This document shows, one piece after another, positions 35,296 to 46,006 of a stretch of DNA of 64,000 nt. A program made the translations under genes and the position numbers. Numbering within the stretch: position 1 is the stretch's first letter; each line of letters begins with the position of its first letter. Below the pieces are notes generated by a model that saw only the letters and a program-made list of their open reading frames with translations, did no database searches and was not told the DNA's origin. Source of the stretch: Antrodiella citrinella (taxonomy: Eukaryota > Basidiomycota > Agaricomycetes > Polyporales > Steccherinaceae); NCBI GenBank assembly GCA_004802725.1, contig SGPM01000006.1, positions 206,296 through 270,295 on the forward strand, read 5' to 3'.

Positions 35296-35639
35296 TGGAT
35301 GAGACTTCGTCATGATCAGCTGATGGTTTTCTCAAGTTCCCGTGTCCATATCTTACCTAGCGGTGCCACGAGTGTTGTTAGTCCAATAAAATATCTGTGG
35401 GATCGACTTTGCATCAGCAAGTATGTCAACCTTGCGACATCATGTCGCCCGAGAGCACAGAGAACAGTACCGCAACGTGCGCGTATTCTAGAGATGTAGA
35501 TGTATAAAATCTCCGCGCGTGAAACATCTCAGTAGGCTCTTACCAGTCTTACCGCCCAACTGCAACGTTCAACGTTAACCGCAGCAGGCTTACTTATGGT
35601 CAAGTCTCCCGTTCTCCTCGATCGTCAGTAACCCTCTGG
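35296..35639. other. Intergenic, tandem genes
   Basis: 344 nt between two plus-strand genes. No extra ORF or RNA recognised; it includes the F-box gene promoter. Confidence 0.5.
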
Positions 35640-37034
35640 ATGAATCTACCATCTCATCGCGAGAGCGTTGTATATTTGCAACCTCGACCTCTTTCTTTGC
35701 CTTCAGGCAAGCTCTTGCTTCTTCCCCTTCTTCCGCGGCGTAGACCACTCAAGTCTTTGCCGTGTGAACTGTGGACGCAGATCTTTGAGCTTGTGCTCGC
35801 CGGATACGACGAGCCAGACCAAGAATCTTCACATCGCATCAAACTCAGTCTGTTGTTAGTATGCAAGGCCTTCAAAGTGCGTATAGATTGAAGCATTGAT
35901 TCAAGTTGATGTGCCCAGGCTGACGATCGTCGTATATGATGCTTATAGGAGGTCGTTCTACCGATCTTCTATTCCTATGTCTGGATCACCCACGTATCAT
36001 CGCTACAGATCTTTACGAACCTGCTGACAGCCGCGGATCGTAAATGGGATTCAATCCGCCGAATACCCTACTCCGCACCTGGTCGGTGGGTCCGCTCGCT
36101 GGATCTTTCAGACTTGCAGTCGGGAATTGGGGACGAGGCTTGTCAAATCGACAATGTCCTCACACGTCTATTCCCTCTCGTGCCATTCCTTGCAAGGCTG
36201 ATGTTGAATCCAGCTTTCGCCCTAAGCAGAAATGCTTGGGAAAGCTTTTCACGTCGCGATGGTATACGCCACCTGCGAATAATGAGTGGCGTCAAGATGT
36301 ATTCTTCGCCATTCAGCTTGATGGCAGAGAAGTCGTTCGTGGACGTTCTGCACCAGTGTCATCACCTGGAAGAACTGTATATCGTAGGCTCAGGCCTCGA
36401 AGCTATAGAGCTCTCTTTGGCAGCCGAGTCGGACGATGTGGAGTTGGATTCCTGCATAGCGACGCCTGCTTTACCTCACCTGCGGAAGCTTTCCCTGATT
36501 TCTATGCACACATCTCTGGTGATGTTCACCCTCCTGCGATCGACCCTCCCATCCTTGCAACATCTTACCATCACACCGTACGACGACATCACCATCCCAA
36601 CATCCCTAGTCCCTCGCTTCATCGAGATCCATGGTCCAAAAGTATCATCCTTACATCTATACGCCCACAAATCCTGGCCTACAATGCTATTCCCTTCACC
36701 AACTACTTTGCTCCATACATGCCCTCGCCTACGCCACCTCTCACTAGAGAATCCTCTACCAGCTCTAACCATTTGCTCGATATATCCACGCTATCCTCTC
36801 CGAATACTGTCCATCCCGCGTCCTCATCCCGATTTTCTAGGGGTCCTTGAGTCACTGCTTCCGATGCTGCCTAATCTGCGGGTGGTCAGAACCCGCGATA
36901 TCCGATGGATGAGGCGAGGGATGAGTGGACGCGCGTTGGAAGCGGGGGTCCAGGGAGAGATGAGAGAGTGGAAACGCCGTCTGGCAAGGAGGGGGATACA
37001 AATGTTGGACGCGGATTGGAATGTCGGAGATTAG
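35640..37034 (+). CDS. F-box protein with leucine-rich C-terminal region
   Basis: Two exons, 35640-35876 and 35949-37034; 440 residues. The F-box is at about 37-80: LKSLPCELWTQIFELVLAGY then LSLLLVCKAFKEVVLPIFYSYVWI, where the intron splits KAFK from EVVLP. The rest has spaced hydrophobic repeats such as HHLEELYIV, LPHLRKLSLI, LPSLQHLTI, CPRLRHLSLE and LPNLRVVRTRDIRWM, typical of degenerate LRRs in the expanded Agaricomycete F-box family. These proteins bring substrates to SCF ubiquitin ligases; the substrate is unknown. The ATG is the first in frame before the F-box. Confidence 0.85.
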
Positions 37035-37190
37035 CGTAAGTACTCCCCGGAGTCAGAAAGAAGACCCATGCTTTTGGAGGAGAACCTCCAGCAGATACCA
37101 TTTTGTGAAGCGACCGATCCGTCATGTCATTGTCGGGAAGACTTCCTATATAATATTACATGTATGCAGTGTATCCATATCAGCCAACAA

Positions 37191-38911
37191 TTACAAAGCC
37201 CGAATCTGCTTATAACCTTCTTGAATGTCGTCTTGCAGCTTGTGGTGCCAGACGGGAATAAATATCCCCGCCAGGTCCTTCCGAACACCGTCTGTGTTGA
37301 AGCCATGTTCTCCAAGCGCTTCATACACCTGTCCTGCTCGGAGGCTTCTATCCCAGATGTTCTGAGATCGCGGTCTGCGAAGACCATCATAGATGCGAAG
37401 CACGCGCTACGAAACATAAGTTGTGAGTCGCCGATCATTTGACCTCAAACGGGGTCGCACCTCCAAGTTGCCCACATTTGTTCCAGGAGCTCCCAGTAAA
37501 CGAGCGAGGAGTAACGCATCCTCTAGTCCTTGTCCGGCACCACCCCCGAGGTGCGTGAGCATGGCATGAGCCTAAAAACGTCAATACGATGGGAACACGA
37601 CCTCCAAATGGTAACACATACAGCATCTCCGATCAAGGCGACATTTCCCTTGACATATGAAGGCAAATGAGGATGAACCGCGCAAATGGACCACTTGCTC
37701 GGCTTGTGTAGACATTTCAAAAGACCCTTCACTTGATGTCCCCAACCATCGTATGCTTCTAAGAGTTCTGACTGTGGGGTGGTCTTTACCCATGGTTCTC
37801 CGTGCGGTAATTTTGCTAATCCAATGGGTTCCGGGCCATTGGTGACAAATGCGACCACATTAATCTAGATGGCGCGCGAGTGAGAAGTGTATTGCATATA
37901 GGCATGTAGACGACTCACGGTGTTACCACCTTGAATTGGGAAGGTGACGATATGCTATTAGTATGTTAGACATCGCAAGGGGAAAGATAGCGGTCAGCGG
38001 AACAACCTTTTCTGGACCCATGAAACACCAAAATCCTGCGGCCAAGTCGACCTTGACTCCTGCAGCTTTCGCTTCGCGAAGCTGCACAAGACCACGATAT
38101 GCAGCAGTATTACTCCAGGCCACGTCTGCGTCGACACTTCGGCCAGTAATGATACTGCGAATTGTGCTCTTGATACCATCGGCTCCGATGACGACGTTGG
38201 CTTCGCGAGTAGTCCCATCTGTAAATGTTAAGATTTGCACTGACGGGTTGGCTGCAGACGGAGACACGTTGATACACCGTTTGTTGAAGTGGGCCCGGCT
38301 GATATCGAAGTGCTTCAGCAGCGCATCTATCAGAGAGAACCTGGTAGGACGATGAGCCGTATCAGAGATGCTACAAGCGAAGGTAGCATAAATAGTAACC
38401 TGGCAATTCCGAGCCCGTGGTCCTCACTGGCAAGAATATTCTGTCAATGATGTAGTGTCAGCGCTCCATATTACAATGCGTGGTCTCCGGGCCCAACGTA
38501 CGTCGTAGAATATCTCATGGTCGCTGAGCCCAGAAATATATCGGAAGACTCGCATATTGAGGTCTGCCTCTCCTGAGGCGGCATGTACATCTTCCCAAAC
38601 ACCAAGTTCACGAAGGACACGAACAGCGTTAGGTCCTGTGGAGCTCCAAATATTAGTACACGCACTGTCTTCGAAAACAAATAAGAAAAGCATACCAAGT
38701 CCTATGCCAGCACCAATCTCTTTGAACTTCGTCTACGCAAGGAAATGGTGAGTCGTCGCTCGACACAAGGTGTGAATGCGTGACATACCGTCGTCTCGTA
38801 TACATCTACATGCACTCCCTCCTTCGCCAGCGCAATAGCACATGCTAGTCCACACACTCCACCGCCAACGACGGCAACTGTGAAGTCTTTGGTGGCGCGC
38901 CAGGGTGTCAT
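37191..38911 (-). CDS. FAD-dependent monooxygenase, salicylate hydroxylase-like (copy 1)
   Basis: About eight exons. Exon 1 (38911-38789) holds the Rossmann motif VAVVGGGVCGLACAIALA. Later: IGLGPNAVRVLRELGVW, the DG motif VIGADGIKSTIR (about 38180) and the GD motif VALIGDAAHAMLTHLGGGAGQGLEDA, split by an intron near 37620. The C-terminal YDGLRRPRSQNIWDRS also fits. These are class A flavoprotein aromatic hydroxylases using FAD and NAD(P)H, typically about 430 residues in fungi. The substrate cannot be read from sequence. The stop is TAA at 37193-37191. It is a tandem paralogue of the gene at 39619-41355. Middle exon borders near 38400-38700 are approximate. Confidence 0.9.
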
Positions 38912-39618
38912 GTTGGACGTTTCGCTCGTATTGTTGTGTCAAAGTGAATCGAGGCGATAGCTGGGGTCTTAACCAGAGTCTACAACCTCCTGTACCCTGT
39001 GCATTTGAAGGGCGTGGGTCCTATAGAGTGGCCATTTCATGGGATGAAAGGAACGATGGACCGTGGCACGGCCGCCGCACATCCGAGTGCGCGACGTAGA
39101 AGAGTCCCAACAGGAAGATCGCACATTCTGTGCGTGTAGAATGTGTCATTGATTCTCTATGGAACAGTCAACATGTCATGACCGCGATAGAGAGTGTTCC
39201 TAAAAGACATTGGAAAAATGAGTATCAGGCGCATGAAATACACGAATACCAAAACGTCGGTGGTGGCGACAGTTTGAAGGTGAAGTACGCATTCCGCGAT
39301 GTTCTTGGACAGATGACTAAGCAAGTCTTTTCGAGGAGGTGTCCCAAGTTAGATCGATCAACCACACCAGACACAGTCTGGGAACCCACCAACCGGACGT
39401 GACAGTCGGATACCTGCCTTTTGGCAGCGGAGAACTTCAAGTTCATCTTGTGTATGATAGAGTGAGAATTTTTACATGTCATGCTGAGGATTGATAAGGA
39501 CGGTCATGAGGACACACGACGCTGTGACAGATAGTATTCATACAGATGGCGGCCGACCTCACCTCACTACTACAGGACCGTGTCAGGAAGTGACCTGTGT
39601 TAAAATTACGCGCATGAA
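38912..39618. other. Intergenic between the two monooxygenase genes
   Basis: 707 nt, containing the promoter of copy 1 and 3' flank of copy 2. A small perfect inverted repeat (8-bp arms CACATTCT/AGAATGTG, 8-nt loop) is at 39122-39145. No supported ORF. Confidence 0.5.
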
Positions 39619-41355
39619 TCACGACGAAACCGTGTCTCTAAATGCTGCTGTCTCATAGAGGTATCCCAGCGCATCCCGGAGATCCGCAGACAACTCGTGA
39701 CGCCATACCGGCTCCAACAAGTCGTGGAGGTCTTCTCGAAGCCCTTGGACAGTGTTTCCGTGTTTCCCGTGCCCTTCATATGTGTCACCAGCGATCCTGC
39801 TCCCTTCCCAGACCATCTGAGCTCTGGGGCGACGGACGCGGTCATACGCTTCTAGGACCACCTGGCAGTATATTTCAGACCAATGTATCAGAACTTCCAG
39901 AATCAACGCACCGGAATATTCTCTACATTTGTCTGTGGATCGCCGAGCAGCTGCGCTAGTAGATGAGCGTCTTCTAGAGCCTGACCTGCTCCTGCGCCTA
40001 GATGTGGCAGCATGGCATGTGCCTAGAACCAGTCCCGTCTAATGATTGAATACAAAGCCGAAGATAGCAAAACATCTTACTGAGTCGCCAAGTAATGCTA
40101 TTCTTCCGTTGACATAGGTCTTCAGCGGAGGATGAACAACATGAATCATCCATTTAGTGGGGTTTTTGATGCATCCTAGGATTTTGAGGACGTCACTTCC
40201 CCACCCTTCGTATTCCTTAAGTAACTGTTCCCGAGACGCTGGGACAACCCAAGGTTCGTTGTCTGGTCGATTGGCTTCTCCGATGGGTATACTTCGATCC
40301 ATGCCGAATGCGACGACGTTAATCTACAGTGTTCAGGTGAGCGGGTCATTATGCATCCGGAGTAGCATTGAACGGTGACAATATCACGTACGATAGTTGC
40401 ACTACTGATAGGGAATAAAATGATGTGCTACATTCGAACAGATAAGCTTCGCAAAAACACGTCGATGAAAACGACGAAGACGGTACCTTGTCAAAGCCTA
40501 CAAAGCACGTAGGTTGTTGCGTCAGATTCATGAGTACGCCTGCGGATTCGATGTCTTCTATGGGAATAAGTCCACGATAGCAGGTGGTGTTGCTGAAGAC
40601 CACAGGATTCTTCTCTACTTCGATCACTGACCCACGAACGGCGCTTTTGATACCATCGGCTCCCAGGACTACGTCAGCTTCGAATGTAGTCCCGTCTTCA
40701 AAATGAATGACCGCAGGACTCGATAGATCGGTCTGCAAGATCGATTTACACCGCTTGTTATGGTGAGTGTACTTTGAGTCGATGTTCTTCATCAACGCGT
40801 CCAAGAAACGGGCCCTGTGACAAGCAAGATCGGTACATCAATCGGTCGGCCCGAAACTCCTGGACTCACCGATGCAAACCTAAGCCAACGTCTTCAGGTC
40901 TAACGGGGTACTGGAGATATATCAGAACAGTCGTTCTTGCAGATAAGGTAGCTGACTTACACCGTAGATGAACTCATGACCATCGGCTCCCGCATAGAAC
41001 TGGAGTGATCTTTGGTTCACTTCTGGTTCACCGCAGTTCTCAAGTACCTCATGTAGAATGCCTATGTCCTGTAGCACGCGGACCGCATTGGGACCTGTAG
41101 AGATCGTCAGCGAGAATTCAAGTAGCATCGTCTTGAGACGAACCTATACCTACACCAGCCCCGATCTCACCAAATTGAGGCTACGGAACGGCACAAAGCC
41201 TTGAGTCTCTGCAGAGCAAGAGAACGAAGATGTTCACGTACCGCCGCCTCGAAGACATGTGCTTGGATACCGCGCTTTGCTAGAGCAACCGCGCATGTCA
41301 ATCCGCACACACCACCACCAACGATAGCGATTCTGAGGCCATTGGTACCCTCCAT
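39619..41355 (-). CDS. FAD-dependent monooxygenase, salicylate hydroxylase-like (copy 2)
   Basis: Same architecture and exon style as copy 1. Start MEGTNGLRIAIVGGGVCGLT at 41355 gives the FAD-binding GxGxxG motif. Then GEIGAGVGIGPNAVRVLQDIGIL, the DG motif VVLGADGIKSAVRG (about 40660) and GRIALLGDSAHAMLPHLGAGAGQALEDAHLL (intron near 40080). The end is YDRVRRPRAQMVWEGS with a slightly longer tail (DALGYLYETAAF). The two proteins are clearly paralogous but well diverged, so the tandem duplication is not recent. Substrate unknown. Exon borders in the middle are approximate. Confidence 0.9.
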
Positions 41356-41590
41356 CAGAGGGACGAGGTGAGGGATGGTAGTATGCTGAGATGCGTCTTG
41401 CTTAAATCCTCGACCATAAATATAGATCTGCGGCCCCCTGACCCCGGTGACCCGTTGTAAGGTCATTGACGACGACTTGAGGCAGCTTGGAGATTGAGGG
41501 GATACGAAGGAAATTCCGAGACGGCAAGCCAGCTGTTCGGTCACGGCATCTCTTGCAGCCCTGCATAGGCCCTCTGCTAGTACGTGCAAC

Positions 41591-41638
41591 GGGCGTTCAC
41601 GCTGAATACAACCGGAGCCAGGACCCCGAAAGCACAGG
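41591..41638. repeat. Dispersed repeat, member 1
   Basis: Contains GGGCGTTCACG-CTGAATACAAC then CAGGACCCCGAAAGCACAGG (41619-41638). The second string recurs exactly at 43348-43367, and the first recurs inverted just after it. Confidence 0.7.
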
Positions 41639-42122
41639 AAGGGTGGACTACTACTGATAAGATGAGATCTCACCGGATCGGACATTGATCGCTCAGGCGA
41701 TTACTGCTTGTCCGAATCGTTTGAAGACATTCCTCTCGTACTCGAAACCAACATCGGACATTGCACTACTTCTTCACATGTCCCGCTGAGTAAAACCACC
41801 TGTCGGCGAGTATGTACCCGTGATTGCTCGTTCTAGCTAAAACCAGGATAGCACGAGTGATGAGGGCTAGCGCTGCGATGCAGTGCAACTAACAGAAGGT
41901 GTCGAAGTCCGCGTACATCATGCTTTGAAAGAAGCATCACAATCCGCTGGTTATCGTTCAAGTTCCTATTCAAAGTTGCGATTTTATGCTGATGCACCGG
42001 ACGGGCTCCCAAGCGCAGGAGAACACACCCAACAATGGAAGAACTCCTGGAGGGGTAAGGGCGTTTGGAGAGGAGTCGTAGAGGTAGGCCGAGGTACTCG
42101 AATGTAGAAAGGAGTGTAAGAG

Positions 42123-42250
42123 AGAGGTCCGAAATAGGTCCGAGAGTGTCTGAAGAGGGTCCAAAGAGGGTCCAAAGAGGGTCTGAAGAGGGTCCAAAGA
42201 GGGTCTGATGGGGGTCCGAGAGGGTCCGAGAGGGTCCGGGAGGGTCCAAG
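42123..42250. repeat. 12-bp minisatellite (GGGTCCAAAGAG type)
   Basis: Roughly ten to eleven tandem units of a 12-bp word, variants GGGTCCAAAGAG, GGGTCTGAAGAG and GGGTCCGAGAGG. Units near the start are more diverged. Confidence 0.85.
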
Positions 42251-42487
42251 ATCCGCGCTAATGGTTCTGACGAAGCCCGAGATCTGAAACTCGGACTTCC
42301 CACATAGGCAAGGGGATGGACTCGGAAGGATCGGGCTGTGTTCAGAGGGTAAAACGCGATGAGGGAAACGCAGTAGAAACACAGTAAACGCAGGGAACAC
42401 AATAGAAGGTGAACGTAGCAATGGGGGATGCAATAGAAAGGTAAACGCAATAAAACGGAAACATACGCAGTAACCCTGGGACCACAC

Positions 42488-42977
42488 GCAAGTGCTTCTG
42501 ACTCTCCGAGTTGGAGGAGGTGTGGAAGGCGCTGGATCAGAGGGAGGAAGAGGAGACGGCGGAGTCACCGGACGAGAGGGTGGACTCGGGGTCGCTGGGC
42601 GAGACAGTGAAGTAGCAGCGGGAGACGGCTCACCCTCCTCACGAGGACCTGTTGATGATCCTGCCACGGAAGTTGAAGGCTGTGTTGCTGGAGGGGGAGG
42701 GAACAATGTCCTGGCGAGCTCTTCTGCTCTCGTTCTCTCTTCTTCCAACTGGTTCTTCTTCTATCGTGCCTTGCATACCTTTGTACCTCAGTGCCGCACA
42801 CAGCGGATGGGCATGGACAGTGAGTCCGATATCCAACCCGCACAGGTCACAAGTCACATAATGTGTCCCAGCACCGTCTCTAATCCAGGTCTTGAGCTCA
42901 GCACCATCGAAAAAGCGGATGGTCTTGGTGTTATCGGATTCGCCTTTGAGGACCTCTGGTAATGGCGGCTTAGGCAT
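42488..42977 (-). pseudogene. Broken ORF: Cys/His motif then Pro/Ser-rich tail
   Basis: From ATG at 42977 the frame reads MPKPPLPEVLKGESDNTKTI, then FFDGAELKTWIRDGAGTHYV, CDLCGLDIGLTVHAHPLC and ALRYKG, a possible CxxC...HxHxxxC zinc-binding motif. That frame then runs on to a stop at 42639 in unlike sequence. A different frame just downstream gives KKNQLEEERTRAEELARTLF followed by a Pro/Ser/Thr-rich stretch to about 42490, which looks like the true continuation. No splice pair joins the two, so a frameshift is likely. I cannot name the family; Agaricomycete repeat-associated proteins with similar wording exist in my memory but this is not verified. Confidence 0.4.
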
Positions 42978-44536
42978 GGTGGGGCTGTGGTGGAGATCAT
43001 ACAATGAGAAGTGTGATTAACAAGTCATTCGACGACAATACCTTGTCTTAGGTGAGATTAAAGGCTGCTATCCTGGTAGAAAGGATGGTCGACGATAGGG
43101 GTCTAAGTAGAGTAGTGAGCACGCGTTATCGATCTTGCGATCGTTTGGTGAAGCCGAAGCACCAAGTGACTTCGCACCTTCATATGCAATTCTACGTATA
43201 TTTCTCATCTTATGAGCTTTCTGACTATTCAAGTTGATCAATATGATATGTTGGATGCACGCAGAGGATATCGCAAGTCACTCGAACAGCGGACGCTCTC
43301 GTTACACACAGTACAGTATCAGGCAGAATCATCTCAAAAGTTAAAATCAGGACCCCGAAAGCACAGGCCGCTGCAACTACTACGGGGGTTGTATTCAGCG
43401 CTTGCTGGCGTGAACGCCCCTTGTTGACAATGCTTGCCTCGTTATGATGTCCCCTCTCCGATGGTCACCTGCAAATGAATCCCTGATCCTACTGGCTATG
43501 CCTCTGAAGATCTGAAGATCTGTCGACTCTGAAGTCCTGAAACCGAGTGGTCGAATGCAACCCGATCGAGTCGGACCCCTGGTGCGGTGTTAGTCATAGC
43601 GAAGACGAAGTATGTACATACCATCGCCCTTCTTCTACCATCATGCATCATGATCGACGGTTGTATCAAGTCTTTAGACTACCGTGTTGTACTGTGATAG
43701 CATATGCTGACATGGTCGACGATTTGACTGCGGGACCGACAATCACCGGAGTCCTCTGTAGACGTGCCCTAAAGTGGTTGTCGCGGCCGCGACACGAATT
43801 CTGTATGTCCTACCATGCCGCATTTACAAGAGTCAACAGTCTCGCTTCCGTCGATATTAACGAAACAGGCCTGCTTTCGCACTAAGGGAGAAAGTACACT
43901 ATGTAAATTAGTAATGACCTGTGATCTGCGGCTGCCCTGCCATGTTGCTGACATCGTATATCTAAGATGCAAGAGCACCCTCCGGGTCGGAGGAACAATA
44001 CAGCGTCGTTGATGACAATGCTTACTGCAGTAAATCATTGGTAAATCATATCCTCCCAGTAGGTCTTTATTTGTAGGTTGCACTTGAATCGCTGACTACG
44101 TTCCATCGCAGCCCGTCCTAGTGTTTTCCTTACTTTCGTCGATGATGCACTTTTTATTTCCAATGATGTCCTTTTGGAGAAAAGGTTTGACCACTCTGAA
44201 TCATCGTTCCTTCATCGCTCCTTCCATCTTCGAAGTCGTCCTTGGAAGCACTGACACTTATTTATAGGTTGGGATGTGGCGGAGCCGGTTAATGGTGAAA
44301 AGTCCGGAAAGCTCGACACTTGCTCGACAACTTACGCATGAAGTAGGGCTTGCTACTGTGTGTTCTTCTCCGGCGGTCTGTACACTGTTCTGAAGACCCC
44401 TGTTGCGTTATCGGTATGAGAAAGTGAGCTTGGTAAGACTGGAAAGGATAAGACGGCAATAATGACGATCATAGCCGGTCGCAATATTTAGCACCACGGT
44501 CGATGACATATAGACTCAACTGCGTTACCCTTTGCA
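42978..44536. other. Long intergenic region
   Basis: About 1.56 kb. It holds repeat member 2 near 43348-43424 and the EthD gene promoter. No convincing ORF, tRNA or other RNA was recognised. Confidence 0.5.
43348..43424. repeat. Dispersed repeat, member 2
   Basis: CAGGACCCCGAAAGCACAGG at 43348-43367 is identical to 41619-41638. It is followed by GTTGTATTCAG...CGTGAACGCCC, the inverse of the other part of member 1 with about 10 extra bases in the middle. Confidence 0.7.
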
Positions 44537-45271
44537 ATGTCATCAATGACCACGAACCATAACATGTCGCCTCCCGCATACCTCCTAGTCTTCGCCGAGC
44601 CGGGGGCTGGTGTCTCCGACGAACTCTTCAACGATTGGTACGATAATGAACACATACCTCTTCGGGTGGCCACACCAACTTTCTCAAGCTGGCTCCGTCT
44701 CGATGCCATCGACGGGCAAAAGCCTAGCTACGCCGCAGCTTACGACCTCTCTTCGTACGAAGACACACTCGTCGCTCCATATACAACCCTAGCGGAGACC
44801 CGCAGCGAGAGGGAGCAGGGAATATTTGCTAACAGCGAACTATTTGACAGGAGGATCTACGACCTCTACGACAAAACCCCGGTCCCCCCTCCGTCCTCTC
44901 TGTATGACCCAAGCCGTGCGCCCCTGATAACGGTCTTCAGAGGTCTGGACGTGCGGGAGGGTGCAGAGGAAGAGTTGACGAAGTGGTACCTCGAGGAGCA
45001 TATCCCTATGCTCTCCAAGGTGCCTGGATGGATCAGGACGAGGTGGTTCGTTCTGAGGGATGCAGGATATGTTGGAGTCGAGGCGGCGAAGCAGACGAAG
45101 AAAGCGACGAAGTTCCTGGCTGTGCACGAGTGGGCGGACGCCACTTTCGACACTAGGCCGGAGTTCAAGGCGGCGTTGGAGACACCTTGGAGAGGGCGGG
45201 TAGAGAAGGATGTGGTTGGTATGGAAAGACGAGTGTTCAAGGCACGTAGGCAGTGGCAGAGGGAAGAGTGA
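44537..45271 (+). CDS. EthD-like dimeric alpha-beta barrel protein
   Basis: Single exon, 244 residues. Two related halves are visible. The first has LLVFAEPGAGVSDELFNDWY then DNEHIPLRVATPTFSSWLRL; the second has ITVFRGLDVREGAEEELTKW then YLEEHIPMLSKVPGWIRTRW. The DxEHIP/EEHIP motifs after W-Y are typical of EthD/stress-responsive A/B barrel ferredoxin-like folds. Each half ends with a Y- or H-rich strand (YAAAYDLSSYED; FLAVHEWADA). Small fungal proteins of this kind are often near secondary metabolism or decarboxylase genes, but no cluster is evident here. Function unknown. No introns, no signal peptide. Confidence 0.75.
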   Translation: MSSMTTNHNMSPPAYLLVFAEPGAGVSDELFNDWYDNEHIPLRVATPTFSSWLRLDAIDGQKPSYAAAYDLSSYEDTLVAPYTTLAETRSEREQGIFANSELFDRRIYDLYDKTPVPPPSSLYDPSRAPLITVFRGLDVREGAEEELTKWYLEEHIPMLSKVPGWIRTRWFVLRDAGYVGVEAAKQTKKATKFLAVHEWADATFDTRPEFKAALETPWRGRVEKDVVGMERRVFKARRQWQREE

Positions 45272-46006
45272 AATTGCGTCTTCGAGCTATCCTCGAGCTG
45301 AGGTTGTCTTTGGATTGTCGGGTTGTCTTGTCCCTTGGGGATCGCTATGTATATGTTTCTGTATCTTGTTACAGTAACCACTGTGATATGTCAAACGGTC
45401 CTGGTTGCACACGGACTGTCGGAGCAGAGTCTCGGATTTACGAACGAAGCAACGTTGGATTGTGACATTGTGTACTTGACAACTCGGTAGAAGTTTGAAA
45501 GCACACCAGGATTTGTAGCCGAATCGCCAAGCACATGTCTACTCACCACCATCACCGCTGATGGCCTTTCATCCGGCTCTGCAACTCTCCATCTCGACAC
45601 TCGCCGGCACCTTCGAGGCCGAGCAGATGGTGGCCAACGTCTACAACCACCAATTCAGGGAGATCATCGCTTCAGAATGTGATGAGTGTCAGTAAAGTTG
45701 AACACTGTCGAACCTGTGCTTCCCACATCACGACCGAGATGAGTATGACGCTCACCGCGATGTGCAGTCATTGTGAACGCTTCAAGCATATGCATCATGA
45801 CATCGTCCATATGGTGTCGGATAAATTCTCCGGGACGTGAAGACGGTTCGAGTACACGTTTGTCGTGGCTATATCCTCCAACGACTCGGATGTTTAACCT
45901 GACTACCTGAACCTTCGATATCTTTGATGCAGTCCACTTCACATATAAAGAGGTGAGTTCATAGCTAGTCCTCCGTAATCCTCAGCTCTTCTCACATCGC
46001 GTCGAA
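45272..46006. other. Intergenic with one short ORF
   Basis: 735 nt before the RNase T2 gene. A plus-strand frame at 45561-45692 starting MAFHPALQLSISTLAG codes about 43 residues ending in CDECQ; it has no known match and may be a relic or chance. The RNase promoter should lie nearest 46006. Confidence 0.4.

Larger units (their letters stand above)
41356..42487. other. Repeat-bearing region, no intact gene
   Basis: About 1.1 kb with a 12-bp minisatellite (listed), a stretch with recurring AACGCAGTA/GCAATAGAA words (about 42355-42475), and one member of a dispersed repeat pair (41591-41638). Minus-strand ORFs through the minisatellite are compositional. Confidence 0.5.

Noticed and set aside
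36044..36850. 268-residue plus-strand ORF
   Set aside because: Off-frame reading of the F-box/LRR exon, which has clear F-box and LRR content in its own frame.
39225..39482. 85-residue minus-strand ORF between the monooxygenases
   Set aside because: No family pattern and no splice support.
41833..42450. 205-residue minus-strand ORF
   Set aside because: It runs through the 12-bp minisatellite and simple repeats; low-complexity artefact.
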